A stretch of 64,000 nt of DNA from Paraburkholderia ultramafica (GCF_902859915.1 NZ_CADIKK010000021.1:58984-122983), one strand, 5' to 3'. Positions 9,554-18,425 are shown, counted from the stretch's first letter. A program made the numbers and translations. The notes: generated by a model not told the origin, from the letters alone.

Positions 9554-10737
9554 TGCATCTGCTCGACACACTCACCGAAGGTCTCAAAGAGATCGACGAA
9601 CGCGGCCTGCGCCGCCGCCGCCGCACCGCCGACACGCCGTGCGCCGCGCACATGACGGTCGACGGCCGCGCGATGATCGGCTTCGCCAGCAACGACTATC
9701 TCGGCCTCGCCGCGCATCCGCAACTCATTGAAGCGATCGTCGAAGGCGCGCGGCGCTACGGCGCGGGCAGCGGCGGTTCGCATCTGCTCGGCGGCCACTC
9801 GCGCGCGCACGCGCAGCTCGAGGACGATCTCGCGGAGTTCACCGGCGGCTTCGTCGATAACCCGCGCGCGCTCTACTTCAGCACCGGCTACATGGCGAAT
9901 CTCGCGACGCTCACCGCGCTCGCGGGCCGCGGCACGACGCTCTTCTCCGACGCGCTGAATCACGCGTCGCTGATCGACGGCGCGCGTCTGTCCCGCGCCG
10001 ACGTGCAGATCTATCCGCACTGCGATATGGAAGCGTTGAGCGCGATGCTCGATGCGTCGGATGCGAACGTGAAAGTGATCGTCTCCGATACCGTGTTCAG
10101 CATGGACGGCGACATCGCCCCGCTGCCGCGTCTGCTCGAACTCGCGGAGCGGCATGGCGCGTGGCTGATCGTCGACGACGCGCATGGTTTCGGCGTGCTC
10201 GGTCCGCAAGGCCGCGGCGCGATCGCCGCAGCCGCGCTGCACTCGCCGAATCTGATTTCGATCGGCACGCTCGGCAAGGCGGCAGGCGTCTCGGGCGCGT
10301 TCGTCGCCGCGCATGCGACCGTGATCGAATGGCTCGTGCAGCGCGCGCGTCCGTACATCTTCACGACGGCGTCGGTGCCCGCCGCCGCGCATGCGGTGTC
10401 GGCGAGCCTGCGCATCATCGGCGGCGACGAAGGCGACGTGCGCCGTGCGCATCTTCAGCAGTTGATCGAACGCACCCGCGCGATGCTGAAGGCGACGCCG
10501 TGGCTTCCGGTCGATTCGCACACCGCCGTGCAGCCGCTGATCATCGGCGCGAACGACGCCACGCTCGACATCGCGGCCACGCTCGATCGCGCGGGTCTGT
10601 GGGTGCCGGCGATCCGTCCGCCGACCGTGCCCGCCGGCACCTCGCGCTTGCGCATTTCGCTGTCCGCCGCGCATTCGCAAGCGGATCTGGACCGGCTCGA
10701 AGCAGGCTTGCAACAACTCGGAGCGAAAGCGGCATGA
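9553..10737 (+). CDS. bioF: 8-amino-7-oxononanoate synthase
   Basis: PLP-dependent condensation of pimeloyl-ACP/CoA with alanine to KAPA. It has 394 residues from the ATG at 9553, which follows GGAGG (9540-9544) and overlaps the bioA stop as TAATG. PLP-site residues are K242 in GTLGKAAG and the DDAHG segment with D208 and H211. ASNDYLGL near the N-terminus is the family signature. It is translationally coupled to bioA and bioD. Confidence 0.96.
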   Translation: MHLLDTLTEGLKEIDERGLRRRRRTADTPCAAHMTVDGRAMIGFASNDYLGLAAHPQLIEAIVEGARRYGAGSGGSHLLGGHSRAHAQLEDDLAEFTGGFVDNPRALYFSTGYMANLATLTALAGRGTTLFSDALNHASLIDGARLSRADVQIYPHCDMEALSAMLDASDANVKVIVSDTVFSMDGDIAPLPRLLELAERHGAWLIVDDAHGFGVLGPQGRGAIAAAALHSPNLISIGTLGKAAGVSGAFVAAHATVIEWLVQRARPYIFTTASVPAAAHAVSASLRIIGGDEGDVRRAHLQQLIERTRAMLKATPWLPVDSHTAVQPLIIGANDATLDIAATLDRAGLWVPAIRPPTVPAGTSRLRISLSAAHSQADLDRLEAGLQQLGAKAA

Positions 10738-11465
10738 GCGGTTCGAATCAACCCGCACTGTCTGTGTTCGTCACCGGCACCGATACGGAAATCGGCAAGA
10801 CGTTCGTCTCCTCAGCGCTGTTGCGCGGCCTCGTGCGCGAAGGCCTGCAAGCCGCTGCGATGAAGCCGATCGCCGCCGGCGCATTCGAACTGAACGGCGT
10901 GCTGCATAACGAGGACGCGGATCAACTCGACGCCGCGTCGAACGTCTTGCTGCCGCCCGAGATGCGCACGCCGTATCTGCTGAAAGAACCGGCCGCGCCG
11001 CACATCGCGGCTGCGCTGGAAAACGTCACGTTCGATCTCGACCACATCGTCGCTTGCCATGCACAAGCTGTGCAGCGCGCGGAGATCGTCGTCGTGGAAG
11101 GCGTCGGCGGCTTTCGCGTGCCGTTGACCGCGACGCAGGACACCGCCGACCTCGCCGTCGCGCTGAAACTGCCGGTCGTGCTGGTGGTCGGCATGCGCCT
11201 CGGCTGCATCAGCCATGCGCTGCTGAGCGCCGAAGCGATCGCCGCGCGCGGTCTCACGCTCGCCGGCTGGGTCGCGAACCGCGTCGATCCGGACATGACG
11301 TTCCCCGACGAAAACATCGCGTCGATCCGCGAGCACCTCGCGCGCGAATACGACGCGCCGCTGCTCGGCATCGTGCCGCATCTGAGCCCGGCTTCGGCCG
11401 AGCTAGCGGCCGATCAGCTCGACATCAACCGGCTTTTGCAGACGCTGCGACACACGCAGCGCTGA
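10734..11465 (+). CDS. bioD: Dethiobiotin synthetase
   Basis: ATP-dependent carboxylation and ring closure of DAPA to dethiobiotin. It has 243 residues. The P-loop GTDTEIGKT lies at the N-terminus, and KPIAAG and VEGVGGFRVPL are the substrate/ATP regions. The ATG overlaps the bioF stop as ATGA and is preceded by GGAGCG. Third gene of the operon. The carbon dioxide it uses fits with the carbonic anhydrase upstream only in a general way; no linkage is implied. Confidence 0.96.
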   Translation: MSGSNQPALSVFVTGTDTEIGKTFVSSALLRGLVREGLQAAAMKPIAAGAFELNGVLHNEDADQLDAASNVLLPPEMRTPYLLKEPAAPHIAAALENVTFDLDHIVACHAQAVQRAEIVVVEGVGGFRVPLTATQDTADLAVALKLPVVLVVGMRLGCISHALLSAEAIAARGLTLAGWVANRVDPDMTFPDENIASIREHLAREYDAPLLGIVPHLSPASAELAADQLDINRLLQTLRHTQR

Positions 11466-11499
11466 TCCACCATCACATCCATCCATGAGGATTGACCAC

Positions 11500-12585
11500 A
11501 TGACGCAACTGAACATCGCTCCTTCGCCCGCCGACGCGGCCGCCAGCAACAACGCCAACCAGGCCGCAGCCGGCGCCAGGCAGGTCGCGCGCTGGCGCGT
11601 CGCCGACATCGTCGCGCTGTACGAACTGCCGTTCAACGACCTGATGTTCCGCGCGCAGCAAACGCATCGCGAGCACTTCGACGCGAACACCGTGCAACTG
11701 TCGACGCTTCTGTCGATCAAGACCGGCGGCTGCGAAGAAGATTGCGCGTACTGTCCGCAGTCGGTGCATCACGACACGGGCCTGCAAGCCGACAAGCTGA
11801 TGCCGGTCGACGAAGTGCTCGCCGCCGCCCAGGTCGCCAAGGAAAACGGCGCGACGCGTTTCTGCATGGGCGCCGCGTGGCGCAATCCGAAAGACCGTCA
11901 CCTTGAACCGATCAAGGACATGATCCGCGGCGTGAAGGCGATGGGTCTCGAAACCTGCGTGACGCTCGGCATGCTCGAAGCGCATCAGGCGCAAGGTCTG
12001 CGCGAAGCGGGCCTCGACTACTACAACCACAACCTCGACACGTCGCCGGAGTTCTACGGCCAGATCATTTCGACGCGCACGTACCAGGATCGTCTCGACA
12101 CGCTCGAACGCGTGCGCGACGCGGGCATCAACGTGTGTTGCGGCGGGATTGTCGGTCTGGGTGAATCGCGCCGTGAACGCGCCGGGCTGATCGCGCAACT
12201 GGCGAACATGGAGCCATATCCGGAATCGGTGCCCATCAACAATCTGGTGCAGGTGGAAGGCACGCCGCTGACCGGCACCGAGGCGATCGATCCGTTCGAA
12301 TTCGTGCGCACGATCGCGGTTGCGCGCATTACGATGCCGCGCGCGATGGTGCGCCTGTCGGCGGGCCGCGAGCAGATGAACGAAGCGTTGCAGGCAATGT
12401 GCTTCCTCGCCGGCGCGAATTCGATTTTCTACGGCGACCAGTTGCTGACGACGGGCAATCCGCAAGCGGAAGCCGACCGCAAACTGCTGGAGCGTCTCGG
12501 CATTCGCGCCGAAGCCGCGCAGCAGATGCCGCTCGATCAGAGGGGCTGCGAGCATGGTTGCGATGAGCACGCTGCGCCCAACTGA
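11500..12585 (+). CDS. bioB: Biotin synthase
   Basis: Radical-SAM enzyme that inserts sulfur into dethiobiotin. The ATG at 11500 is preferred over the in-frame ATG at 11485 because the AGGA of ATGAGGATTG is correctly spaced for it; this gives 361 residues. The CxxxCxxC motif that binds the 4Fe-4S cluster is C78, C82 and C85 in GGCEEDCAYCPQS. Conserved YYNHNLDTS and RLSAGREQM segments are present. An N-terminal ~30-residue Ala/Asn-rich stretch and a C-terminal Cys/His-containing tail are typical of Burkholderia BioB. Last gene of the operon. Confidence 0.97.
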   Translation: MTQLNIAPSPADAAASNNANQAAAGARQVARWRVADIVALYELPFNDLMFRAQQTHREHFDANTVQLSTLLSIKTGGCEEDCAYCPQSVHHDTGLQADKLMPVDEVLAAAQVAKENGATRFCMGAAWRNPKDRHLEPIKDMIRGVKAMGLETCVTLGMLEAHQAQGLREAGLDYYNHNLDTSPEFYGQIISTRTYQDRLDTLERVRDAGINVCCGGIVGLGESRRERAGLIAQLANMEPYPESVPINNLVQVEGTPLTGTEAIDPFEFVRTIAVARITMPRAMVRLSAGREQMNEALQAMCFLAGANSIFYGDQLLTTGNPQAEADRKLLERLGIRAEAAQQMPLDQRGCEHGCDEHAAPN

Positions 12586-12626
12586 GCGTAGCTGTTATCG
12601 CGCGCGATGAAGCGCGCGCAAAGACT

Positions 12627-12654
12627 AAGGCCGCCTCATTCGAGGCGGCCTTTC
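12627..12654. terminator. Terminator between bioB and the convergent sulfate-binding gene
   Basis: AAGGCCGCCTC, loop ATT, GAGGCGGCCTTT. Strong stem with a short T tract on the plus strand and AA on the other side, so it can serve both converging transcripts. Confidence 0.8.
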
Positions 12655-12672
12655 TAACATCGAGCCAGAGAG

Positions 12673-13698
12673 TTACTTCCTGTCGACGATGATCTGATCG
12701 AACGTCCCGCCGTCGGAGAAATGCGCCTGCTGCGCTTTCTGCCAACTGCCGAACATCTCTTCGACGGTGAACGTCTTGATCGGCTTGAACTCCGCGGCAT
12801 GCTTCGCCAGCACGTTCTTGTCACGCGGACGCAGATGATGCTGCGCGATGACTTCCTGGGCGGCCGGCGACCACAGATAGTCGAGATAGGCCTGCGCCTC
12901 CTTGCGCGTGCCGCGCTTGTCGACCACCTTGTCGACGATCGACACCGGCGGCGCCGCCAGCATGCTCACCGACGGATACACCGCTTCGAAATTACCCGCG
13001 CCCACGCCGCTATCGATCAACGACACTTCGTTTTCGAACGTCACCAGCACGTCGCCGATGCCGCGTTGCGTGAACGTGGTCGTGGCTCCCCGGCCGCCCG
13101 TATCGAGCACCGGCACGTTTTTGAAGATCGCTTTTTCGAAGTCGAGCGCCTGCGCGTCGGTGCCGCCATGCTGCTTGCGATAACCCCACGCGGCCAGATA
13201 CGTATAACGCCCGTTGCCCGAAGTCTTCGGATTGGCGATCACCACCTGCACGCCGGGCTTTGCGAGATCGTCCCAGTCCTTGATGTGCTTCGGGTTGCCC
13301 TTGCGCACGAGGAACACCATCGTCGTGGTGTACGGCGCGCTGTCGTCCGGCAGACGCGAGCGCCAGTTGGCCGGCACCAGTTGGCCCTTTTCGGCGAGCA
13401 GATCGATGTCGTTGGGCTGGTTCATTGTCACGACGTCAGCCTGCAGACCTTGCAGCACCGACAGCGCCTGCGCGCTCGACGCGCCATGCGACTGGCGGAT
13501 CGACACGGTCTCACCGCTCTTCTGCTTGTACGCCGCGATGAAGCTCGCGTTGATGTCCTTGTACAACTCGCGCGTCACGTCGTACGATACGTTGAGCAGC
13601 GCCGTGTCGGCGTGTGCCGTCGACACGGTGCCCAGCGCGAGCGTGATTGCCGTCATGCCGGCTGCCAGCCAGCACGATGTCCCCGTCTTGCCTGCCAT
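12673..13698 (-). CDS. sbp: Sulfate/thiosulfate ABC transporter substrate-binding protein
   Basis: Periplasmic sulfate receptor for a CysUWA-type importer. It has 341 residues from the ATG at 13698; a TTG six codons upstream is rejected because GGGGACGAG sits just before this ATG. The signal peptide is MAGKTGTSCWLAAGMTAITL... cleaved after THA-type AHA-DT. Family hallmarks are NVSYDVTRELY, SHGASSAQA and TSGNGRYTYLAAWG. No cysT, cysW or cysA gene lies next to it, so this is an orphan receptor that must share permease subunits encoded elsewhere. Confidence 0.94.
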   Translation of the reverse strand: MAGKTGTSCWLAAGMTAITLALGTVSTAHADTALLNVSYDVTRELYKDINASFIAAYKQKSGETVSIRQSHGASSAQALSVLQGLQADVVTMNQPNDIDLLAEKGQLVPANWRSRLPDDSAPYTTTMVFLVRKGNPKHIKDWDDLAKPGVQVVIANPKTSGNGRYTYLAAWGYRKQHGGTDAQALDFEKAIFKNVPVLDTGGRGATTTFTQRGIGDVLVTFENEVSLIDSGVGAGNFEAVYPSVSMLAAPPVSIVDKVVDKRGTRKEAQAYLDYLWSPAAQEVIAQHHLRPRDKNVLAKHAAEFKPIKTFTVEEMFGSWQKAQQAHFSDGGTFDQIIVDRK

Positions 13699-13845
13699 CT
13701 CGTCCCCGCCTATCAATGATGAAATTCCGTGGCCGCACGAGCGTGCGGCGTGAAGCGGGATTCTAACGGATTGCTTAGCGGGCCAATCGCGCGCCTCGGC
13801 GCCGCTTACGCGTCGCGCTCAAAGGCCGCACGTGGTCCTGACCAC

Positions 13846-14152
13846 TCACACGAACCCGTGCTGCGCGGCCTCGAACGCCTCTTCGCGAAAGCGCAGCGGC
13901 GCCGCGCAATGCACCAGCGTATCGACGAAATATCTGGCGCGCGGCCAGCACGAACGGCCCGCGCTCGCGCGCGAGCAGATCGCGCAGCGACTTCGACCAG
14001 CGCGCGACGTCCGGTGCATCCCAGTCGGCCTGCTCGACCCGCAGCGAGCGCGCAAACTGCCGCTCCAGCCACGTTTGCCAGTGCGCACCTTCGCTGCCGA
14101 CCCGACCCAGCGGCTCCCGCAGCCGAAACCGCACGCCCGTGCGCAACCACAC
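13846..14152 (-). pseudogene. Remnant of an RBBP9/YdeN-family serine hydrolase
   Basis: One frame reads AHWQTWLERQF...RVEQADWDAPDVARW...GPFVLAAR, the typical N-terminal half of RBBP9/YdeN hydrolases, where HWQ and QADWD are conserved. Where the nucleophile motif AHSxG should follow, the frame continues as unrelated residues. A +1 frame then gives TLVHCAAPLRFREEAFEAA before a stop. The catalytic serine is therefore missing and at least one frameshift is present. It lies just upstream of and divergent to the ghrA leader. An unrelated small protein cannot be excluded. Confidence 0.5.
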
Positions 14153-14206
14153 ACGATCCGCGACGAAAAAGTAGAATGAAGCCTATCCATAAACGGAGGA
14201 GGTTCC

Positions 14207-14299
14207 ATGCAGCAAGCGTTGTCAGAAGCGCCGCAGCCGTCGTACCGTGGCTTTCCCGTCACTCGAGCCGACCACGCAGGCGCCTTTCGGACCGTATGA
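14207..14299 (+). CDS. 30-residue leader peptide coupled to ghrA
   Basis: A short reading frame with an unusually strong ribosome binding site, GGAGGAGG at 14195-14202, four bases before its ATG. It encodes 30 residues beginning MQQALSEAPQPSYRG and ending AGAFRTV. Its TGA overlaps the ghrA ATG as ATGA, and ghrA itself has only a weak Shine-Dalgarno sequence. The layout predicts translational coupling of ghrA to this leader. No attenuator codon run or terminator hairpin is seen. Whether the peptide itself has a function is unknown. Confidence 0.55.
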   Translation: MQQALSEAPQPSYRGFPVTRADHAGAFRTV

Positions 14300-15237
14300 A
14301 AATCCTCTTCTACATTCCGCAAGCCGACGCCGCCGCGTGGTTGCACGACTTCGCCCGCGCGCTGCCCGAGGCCGAGTTGCGCGAATGGCAACCGGGCGAC
14401 ACCGCGCCAGCGGACTTCGCGGTCGTGTGGCGTCCGCCGCGTGAGATGCTGGCCGGTCGCGACACGCTGCGCGCCATTTTCAATCTCGGCGCGGGCGTCG
14501 ACGCGATGCTCGCGCTCGAACACGAGCAACTCGGCACGCTGCCGCGCAACGCGCAATTGATCCGGCTCGAAGACACCGGCATGGCGCCGCAAATGGCCGA
14601 GTACGTGACGCACGCGGTGCTGCGCTACCTGCGCCGCTTCGACGAATATCAGATGCTGCAAAACGAGCGCCGCTGGGAAGTGCTCGATCCGCATCCGCGC
14701 GAAACCTTCACGGTCGGTGTGCTCGGTCTCGGCGTGCTCGGCGCGCAAGTGGCGCAAGCGCTCGCGGCGTTCGGCATGCCAGTGCGTGGCTACAGCCGCA
14801 GCGCGCGGCAGATCGACGGCATCGTGACGTTCGCGGGTGAAGCGCAGTTCGACGCGTTTCTCGACGGCGTGAAGGTGCTGGTGAATCTGCTGCCGCATAC
14901 GCCCGATACGGGCGACGTGCTGAACGCGCGCACCTTCTCGAAGCTCGCGCGCGGCGCGTATCTGATCAACGTCGCACGCGGCGGCCATCTGGTCGAGGCG
15001 GATCTGCTCGACGCGCTCGCGAGCGGCCAGCTCGCGGCCGCCACGCTCGACGTGTTCCGCGAGGAGCCGTTGCCGGCCGATCATCCGTTCTGGCAGGCGC
15101 CGCGCATCACGATCACACCGCACATGTCCGCGCTGACGTTGCGTGAAGAAAGCGTCGAGCAGGTCGCGCGGAAAATCAACGCGCTGACGCGCGGCGACAC
15201 CGTCAGCGGCGTGGTGAACCTCGAACGCGGATACTGA
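14296..15237 (+). CDS. ghrA: D-2-hydroxyacid dehydrogenase, glyoxylate/hydroxypyruvate reductase A type
   Basis: NAD(P)H-dependent reduction of glyoxylate, hydroxypyruvate or a related 2-oxoacid. It has 313 residues and starts MKILFYIP. The Rossmann motif is GVLGLGVLGAQV, the catalytic arginine lies in INVARGGHLVE, the glutamate in REEPLPADHPFW and the histidine in ITPHMSAL, in the order of GhrA. The ATG is within the stop of the leader peptide at 14207-14299, so expression is probably coupled. HMG-CoA lyase follows 52 bp downstream on the same strand. Exact substrate is not determined by sequence. Confidence 0.88.
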   Translation: MKILFYIPQADAAAWLHDFARALPEAELREWQPGDTAPADFAVVWRPPREMLAGRDTLRAIFNLGAGVDAMLALEHEQLGTLPRNAQLIRLEDTGMAPQMAEYVTHAVLRYLRRFDEYQMLQNERRWEVLDPHPRETFTVGVLGLGVLGAQVAQALAAFGMPVRGYSRSARQIDGIVTFAGEAQFDAFLDGVKVLVNLLPHTPDTGDVLNARTFSKLARGAYLINVARGGHLVEADLLDALASGQLAAATLDVFREEPLPADHPFWQAPRITITPHMSALTLREESVEQVARKINALTRGDTVSGVVNLERGY

Positions 15238-15289
15238 CATCCTCGAATCGAATTGAAGGAGCGCCGCCACGCGCGGCAGGAGACAGATC

Positions 15290-16216
15290 ATGGCCTTACC
15301 CCAGCAAGTGAAAATCGTCGAAGTCGGTCCGCGCGACGGACTGCAGAACGAAAACGATTTCGTGCCCACCGCGACCAAGATCGAGTTGATCAACCGCTTG
15401 TCGGCGGCGGGGTTCCGCAACGTCGAGGCGGCGTCGTTCGTGTCGCCGAAATGGGTGCCGCAGATGGCCGATGGCGCCGACGTGATGGCCGGCATCGAGC
15501 GGCGTGCAGGCACGATCTACTCGGTGCTGACGCCGAACCTGCGCGGCTTCGAAGGCGCGCTCGCCGCGCGTGCCGACGAGATCGTGATCTTCGGCGCCGC
15601 CAGCGAAGCGTTTTCGCAGAAGAACATCAACTGCAGCATCGCGGAAAGCATCGATCGATTCGCGCCGGTCGCCCAGGCCGCGAAGCAGCATCACGTGCGG
15701 ATTCGCGGCAGCGTGTCGTGCGCGCTCGGCTGTCCGTATCAGGGCGAGGTGCCGGTCGGGTCGGTGGTGGACGTGGTCGAGCGCTTCGCGGCGCTCGGCT
15801 GCGACGAGATCGATATCGCCGATACGATCGGCGTCGGCACGCCGAAGCGCACCCGCGAAGTGTTCGAAGCGGTGACCCGCGTGTTTCCGCGTGAGCGTCT
15901 GTCGGGCCACTTCCATGACACCTATGGCCAGGCGCTCGCGAACATCTACGCCGCGTTGCAGGAAGGCATCGGGATTTATCATGCGTCGGTCGCGGGGCTC
16001 GGCGGCTGCCCGTATGCGAAGGGTGCCACCGGCAACGTCGCGACCGAGGACGTGCTGTATCTGATGAACGGCCTCGGCATCGAGACCGGCATCGACCTCG
16101 CGCAAGTCGTCGCGATCGGCGATTTCATTTCGACGTCGATCGGCCGGCCCAACGTATCGCGCGCCGGCAAGGCATTGCTCGCCAAGGCGCGTAGTGAAGC
16201 GGCCAATTGCGTCTGA
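15290..16216 (+). CDS. mvaB: Hydroxymethylglutaryl-CoA lyase
   Basis: Cleaves HMG-CoA to acetoacetate and acetyl-CoA, the last step of leucine breakdown. It has 308 residues, usual for bacterial enzymes, with AGGAGA at 15278-15283 before the ATG. Catalytic and metal-binding residues are R15 and D16 in GPRDGLQNE, H207 and H209 in GHFHDTYG, and the active-site loop cysteine C240 in GLGGCPYAKGATGN. It pairs functionally with the thiolase and acyl-CoA dehydrogenase genes elsewhere in the window, though they are not in one operon. Confidence 0.95.
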   Translation: MALPQQVKIVEVGPRDGLQNENDFVPTATKIELINRLSAAGFRNVEAASFVSPKWVPQMADGADVMAGIERRAGTIYSVLTPNLRGFEGALAARADEIVIFGAASEAFSQKNINCSIAESIDRFAPVAQAAKQHHVRIRGSVSCALGCPYQGEVPVGSVVDVVERFAALGCDEIDIADTIGVGTPKRTREVFEAVTRVFPRERLSGHFHDTYGQALANIYAALQEGIGIYHASVAGLGGCPYAKGATGNVATEDVLYLMNGLGIETGIDLAQVVAIGDFISTSIGRPNVSRAGKALLAKARSEAANCV

Positions 16217-16290
16217 GCGTGTTTGACCGCGTTTGATTTCACCAGACACGCAAACTAACCGCGTTCACCCATCAATCAGGACCTGAAACG

Positions 16291-16812
16291 ATGACCGATC
16301 AAGTCTCTCTCGAATCCGACGATCTCACCGCGCTGCCCGATTCGGCGCGCCGCGTCGCGTCGTTGCTGCGCGAACGCGGTCATGCGGGGCTCGTCGTCAT
16401 GCTGCCGGAAACCGGCAAGACTTCCGCCGAAGCCGCCGCCGGACTCGGCTGCTCGGTCGCGCAGATCGCCAAGTCGATCCTGTTTCGCCGCCGTGAAGAC
16501 GACGCGCCGGTGCTGGTGGTCGCGAGCGGCGCGAATCGCGTCGACGAAAAGAAGGTAGCCGCGCAAGTCGGCGCGATCGGCCGCGCGGACGCGAAGTTCG
16601 TGCGCGAGAAAACCGGCTATGCGATCGGCGGGGTCTGCCCGATCGGTCACGCCACCGAGCCAGTCACGCTGATCGACGCCGATCTGCTCGAGCTCGATAG
16701 TCTGTGGGCCGCCGCGGGTCATCCGCATGCGGTGTTCAATCTGACGGCGCAGGAGCTGATCGCTCTGACGGGTGCGCCGGTCGTGGATGTGGCGCTGCGC
16801 GAGCCGGCGTGA
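16291..16812 (+). CDS. YbaK/EbsC-family aminoacyl-tRNA deacylase
   Basis: 173-residue editing-domain protein of the YbaK/ProX type, which hydrolyses misacylated tRNA in trans. Family features are the AKSILFRRR segment, the lysine in VDEKKVAAQVG, the GGVCPIGH loop and the AGHPHAVF motif. Which mischarged amino acid it clears is not visible. It is the first gene of a compact four-gene set; the next ORF begins 5 bp after its stop. Confidence 0.9.
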   Translation: MTDQVSLESDDLTALPDSARRVASLLRERGHAGLVVMLPETGKTSAEAAAGLGCSVAQIAKSILFRRREDDAPVLVVASGANRVDEKKVAAQVGAIGRADAKFVREKTGYAIGGVCPIGHATEPVTLIDADLLELDSLWAAAGHPHAVFNLTAQELIALTGAPVVDVALREPA

Positions 16813-16816
16813 ACCG

Positions 16817-17044
16817 ATGACGACGGGCATGCGTAACGAAGACGAATACGGCGCCGTGTTGTCGCCCTGCATTGGCGTATGCACGATGGACGCGTCGACC
16901 GGCTGGTGCGAAGGGTGCCTGCGTACCATCGACGAGATCGCCGGCTGGTCGTTGTTCGACGACGACGCGAAGCGCGCGGTGTGGGACGCGATCGAGCTAC
17001 GTCACGCGGAGTGCATGGCGAACCAGGCAAAGGTGAAACGATGA
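16817..17044 (+). CDS. DUF1289 protein
   Basis: 75-residue protein with the family pattern SPCIGVCTMD...GWCEGCLRTIDEIAGW, four cysteines that probably bind metal or an Fe-S cluster; function unknown. ATG at 16817 is chosen because the motif begins only ~15 residues in. Its stop overlaps the MaoC gene as ATGA. Confidence 0.88.
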   Translation: MTTGMRNEDEYGAVLSPCIGVCTMDASTGWCEGCLRTIDEIAGWSLFDDDAKRAVWDAIELRHAECMANQAKVKR

Positions 17045-17508
17045 CCGCCGCGCCGCGCATCGTCACGATTGGCGAGACGTTCAGCTCGACGCTCGCGTTA
17101 TCGGCGGACTCGGTGAAAGAGTTCGCCACGCTCGCCAACGACCTCAACCCGCTGCATCACGACGAAGCCTACGCCGCGCAAAGCCGCTTCGGCGGTCTGA
17201 TCGCGTCGGGCACGCAGCCGACCGCGCATTTCATGGCGCTGCTGGCGACGCATTTCTCGACCTACGCGCAACCGCTCGGCCTCGAGTTCGATATCAAGCT
17301 GAAGAAGGCCGTCCATGCGAACGACACGCTGACCATCAATTGGCGCGTGCGCGACGCTTACTGGAAGCCGAGCCTGAACGGCGATCTGACGCATCTCGAA
17401 GGCACGGTCGTGAATCAGCGCGGCGACACTGTGTTGATCGGCCGCTCGACCATCCTGGTGATGCCGAAACCCGCAGTGTCCATGGACGCGCATTTCCACA
17501 CACTATGA
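17041..17508 (+). CDS. MaoC-like (R)-hydratase/acyl dehydratase
   Basis: Hot-dog-fold enoyl hydratase of 155 residues. The FATLANDLNPLHHDEAYAA segment holds the catalytic Asp/His pair (D..N..H) used by (R)-specific hydratases, followed by FGGLIASGTQP. ATGA overlaps link it to DUF1289 upstream and the metallo-beta-lactamase gene downstream. A hydratase next to a hydrolase suggests processing of an acyl thioester, but the substrate is not shown. Confidence 0.9.
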   Translation: MTAAPRIVTIGETFSSTLALSADSVKEFATLANDLNPLHHDEAYAAQSRFGGLIASGTQPTAHFMALLATHFSTYAQPLGLEFDIKLKKAVHANDTLTINWRVRDAYWKPSLNGDLTHLEGTVVNQRGDTVLIGRSTILVMPKPAVSMDAHFHTL

Positions 17509-18425
17509 TCACGCTGCCGGAATCGATCCGGGTCTTCGAACGCGGCTGGCTTTCGTCGAATAACGTGCTGCTGGTCGACGACGCCTGTGCCGCGCTCGTC
17601 GATACCGGCTACGCGACGCACGCGCCGCAAACGCTCGCCCTCGTGCGGCAAACGCTCGGGGCGCGGCCTCTCGATCTGATCGTCAACACACATCTGCACT
17701 CGGACCACTGCGGCGGCAATGCGCTATTGCAGGCAGCGTGGCCGTGTCGTACCGTCATCCCCGCGTCCGAAGCCGACGCCGTGCGCGACTGGGACGAAAC
17801 GCGCCTCACCTTTCGCGCCACCGGCCAGACCTGTGAGCGCTTCAGCTTCACCGGCACGATCGCGCCCGGCGCGCAATTGCGGCTCGGCGCGCTCGACTGG
17901 CAGGTGCTCGGCGCGCCCGGTCACGATCCGCATTCGCTGATGCTGTACTGCGCGCACGAGCGCATCCTGATCAGCGCGGACGCGCTGTGGGAAAACGGCT
18001 TCGGCGTGATCTTTCCCGAGCTGGAAGGCGAAAGCGGTTTCGCCGAAGAACAGGCCGTGCTCGACGCGATCGCGAAGCTGGACGTGCGCGTCGTGATCCC
18101 CGGCCACGGCGCGCCGTTCACCAATGTCGAACAGGCGCTTGAACGCGCTTTTTCGCGCGTTGCGTGGCTACGTGCCGATCCCGCGCGCAATGCGAGGAAT
18201 GCGTTGAAGGTGCTGATCGTGTTCAAGCTGCTCGAAGTCCGCGCGATGAGTTTCGACACGCTGCTGCGCATGCTCGACACCGCGGCCGTGATGCGCGCCG
18301 CCGCGTCGATGCTCAAGCCGCGTGGTGATTGGCCTGCGCTGGTGAAGGAGATTGTCGGGGAACTGGCGGCGAAGAATGGACCGCTGGAGATGGATGGCAC
18401 GCGCATCGTCGCGCGCGAGGCGTGA
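17505..18425 (+). CDS. Metallo-beta-lactamase-fold hydrolase
   Basis: 306 residues. The zinc motif THLHSDHCGG gives H63, H65, D67 and H68; later ligands are the His in GAPGHDPHS, the Asp in LISADALW and the His in IPGHGAPF. The C-terminal ~80 residues form a helical region often seen in thioesterase/glyoxalase-II-like members. Its ATG overlaps the MaoC stop. Last gene of the ybaK-DUF1289-maoC-MBL operon. Exact substrate unknown. Confidence 0.9.
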   Translation: MITLPESIRVFERGWLSSNNVLLVDDACAALVDTGYATHAPQTLALVRQTLGARPLDLIVNTHLHSDHCGGNALLQAAWPCRTVIPASEADAVRDWDETRLTFRATGQTCERFSFTGTIAPGAQLRLGALDWQVLGAPGHDPHSLMLYCAHERILISADALWENGFGVIFPELEGESGFAEEQAVLDAIAKLDVRVVIPGHGAPFTNVEQALERAFSRVAWLRADPARNARNALKVLIVFKLLEVRAMSFDTLLRMLDTAAVMRAAASMLKPRGDWPALVKEIVGELAAKNGPLEMDGTRIVAREA

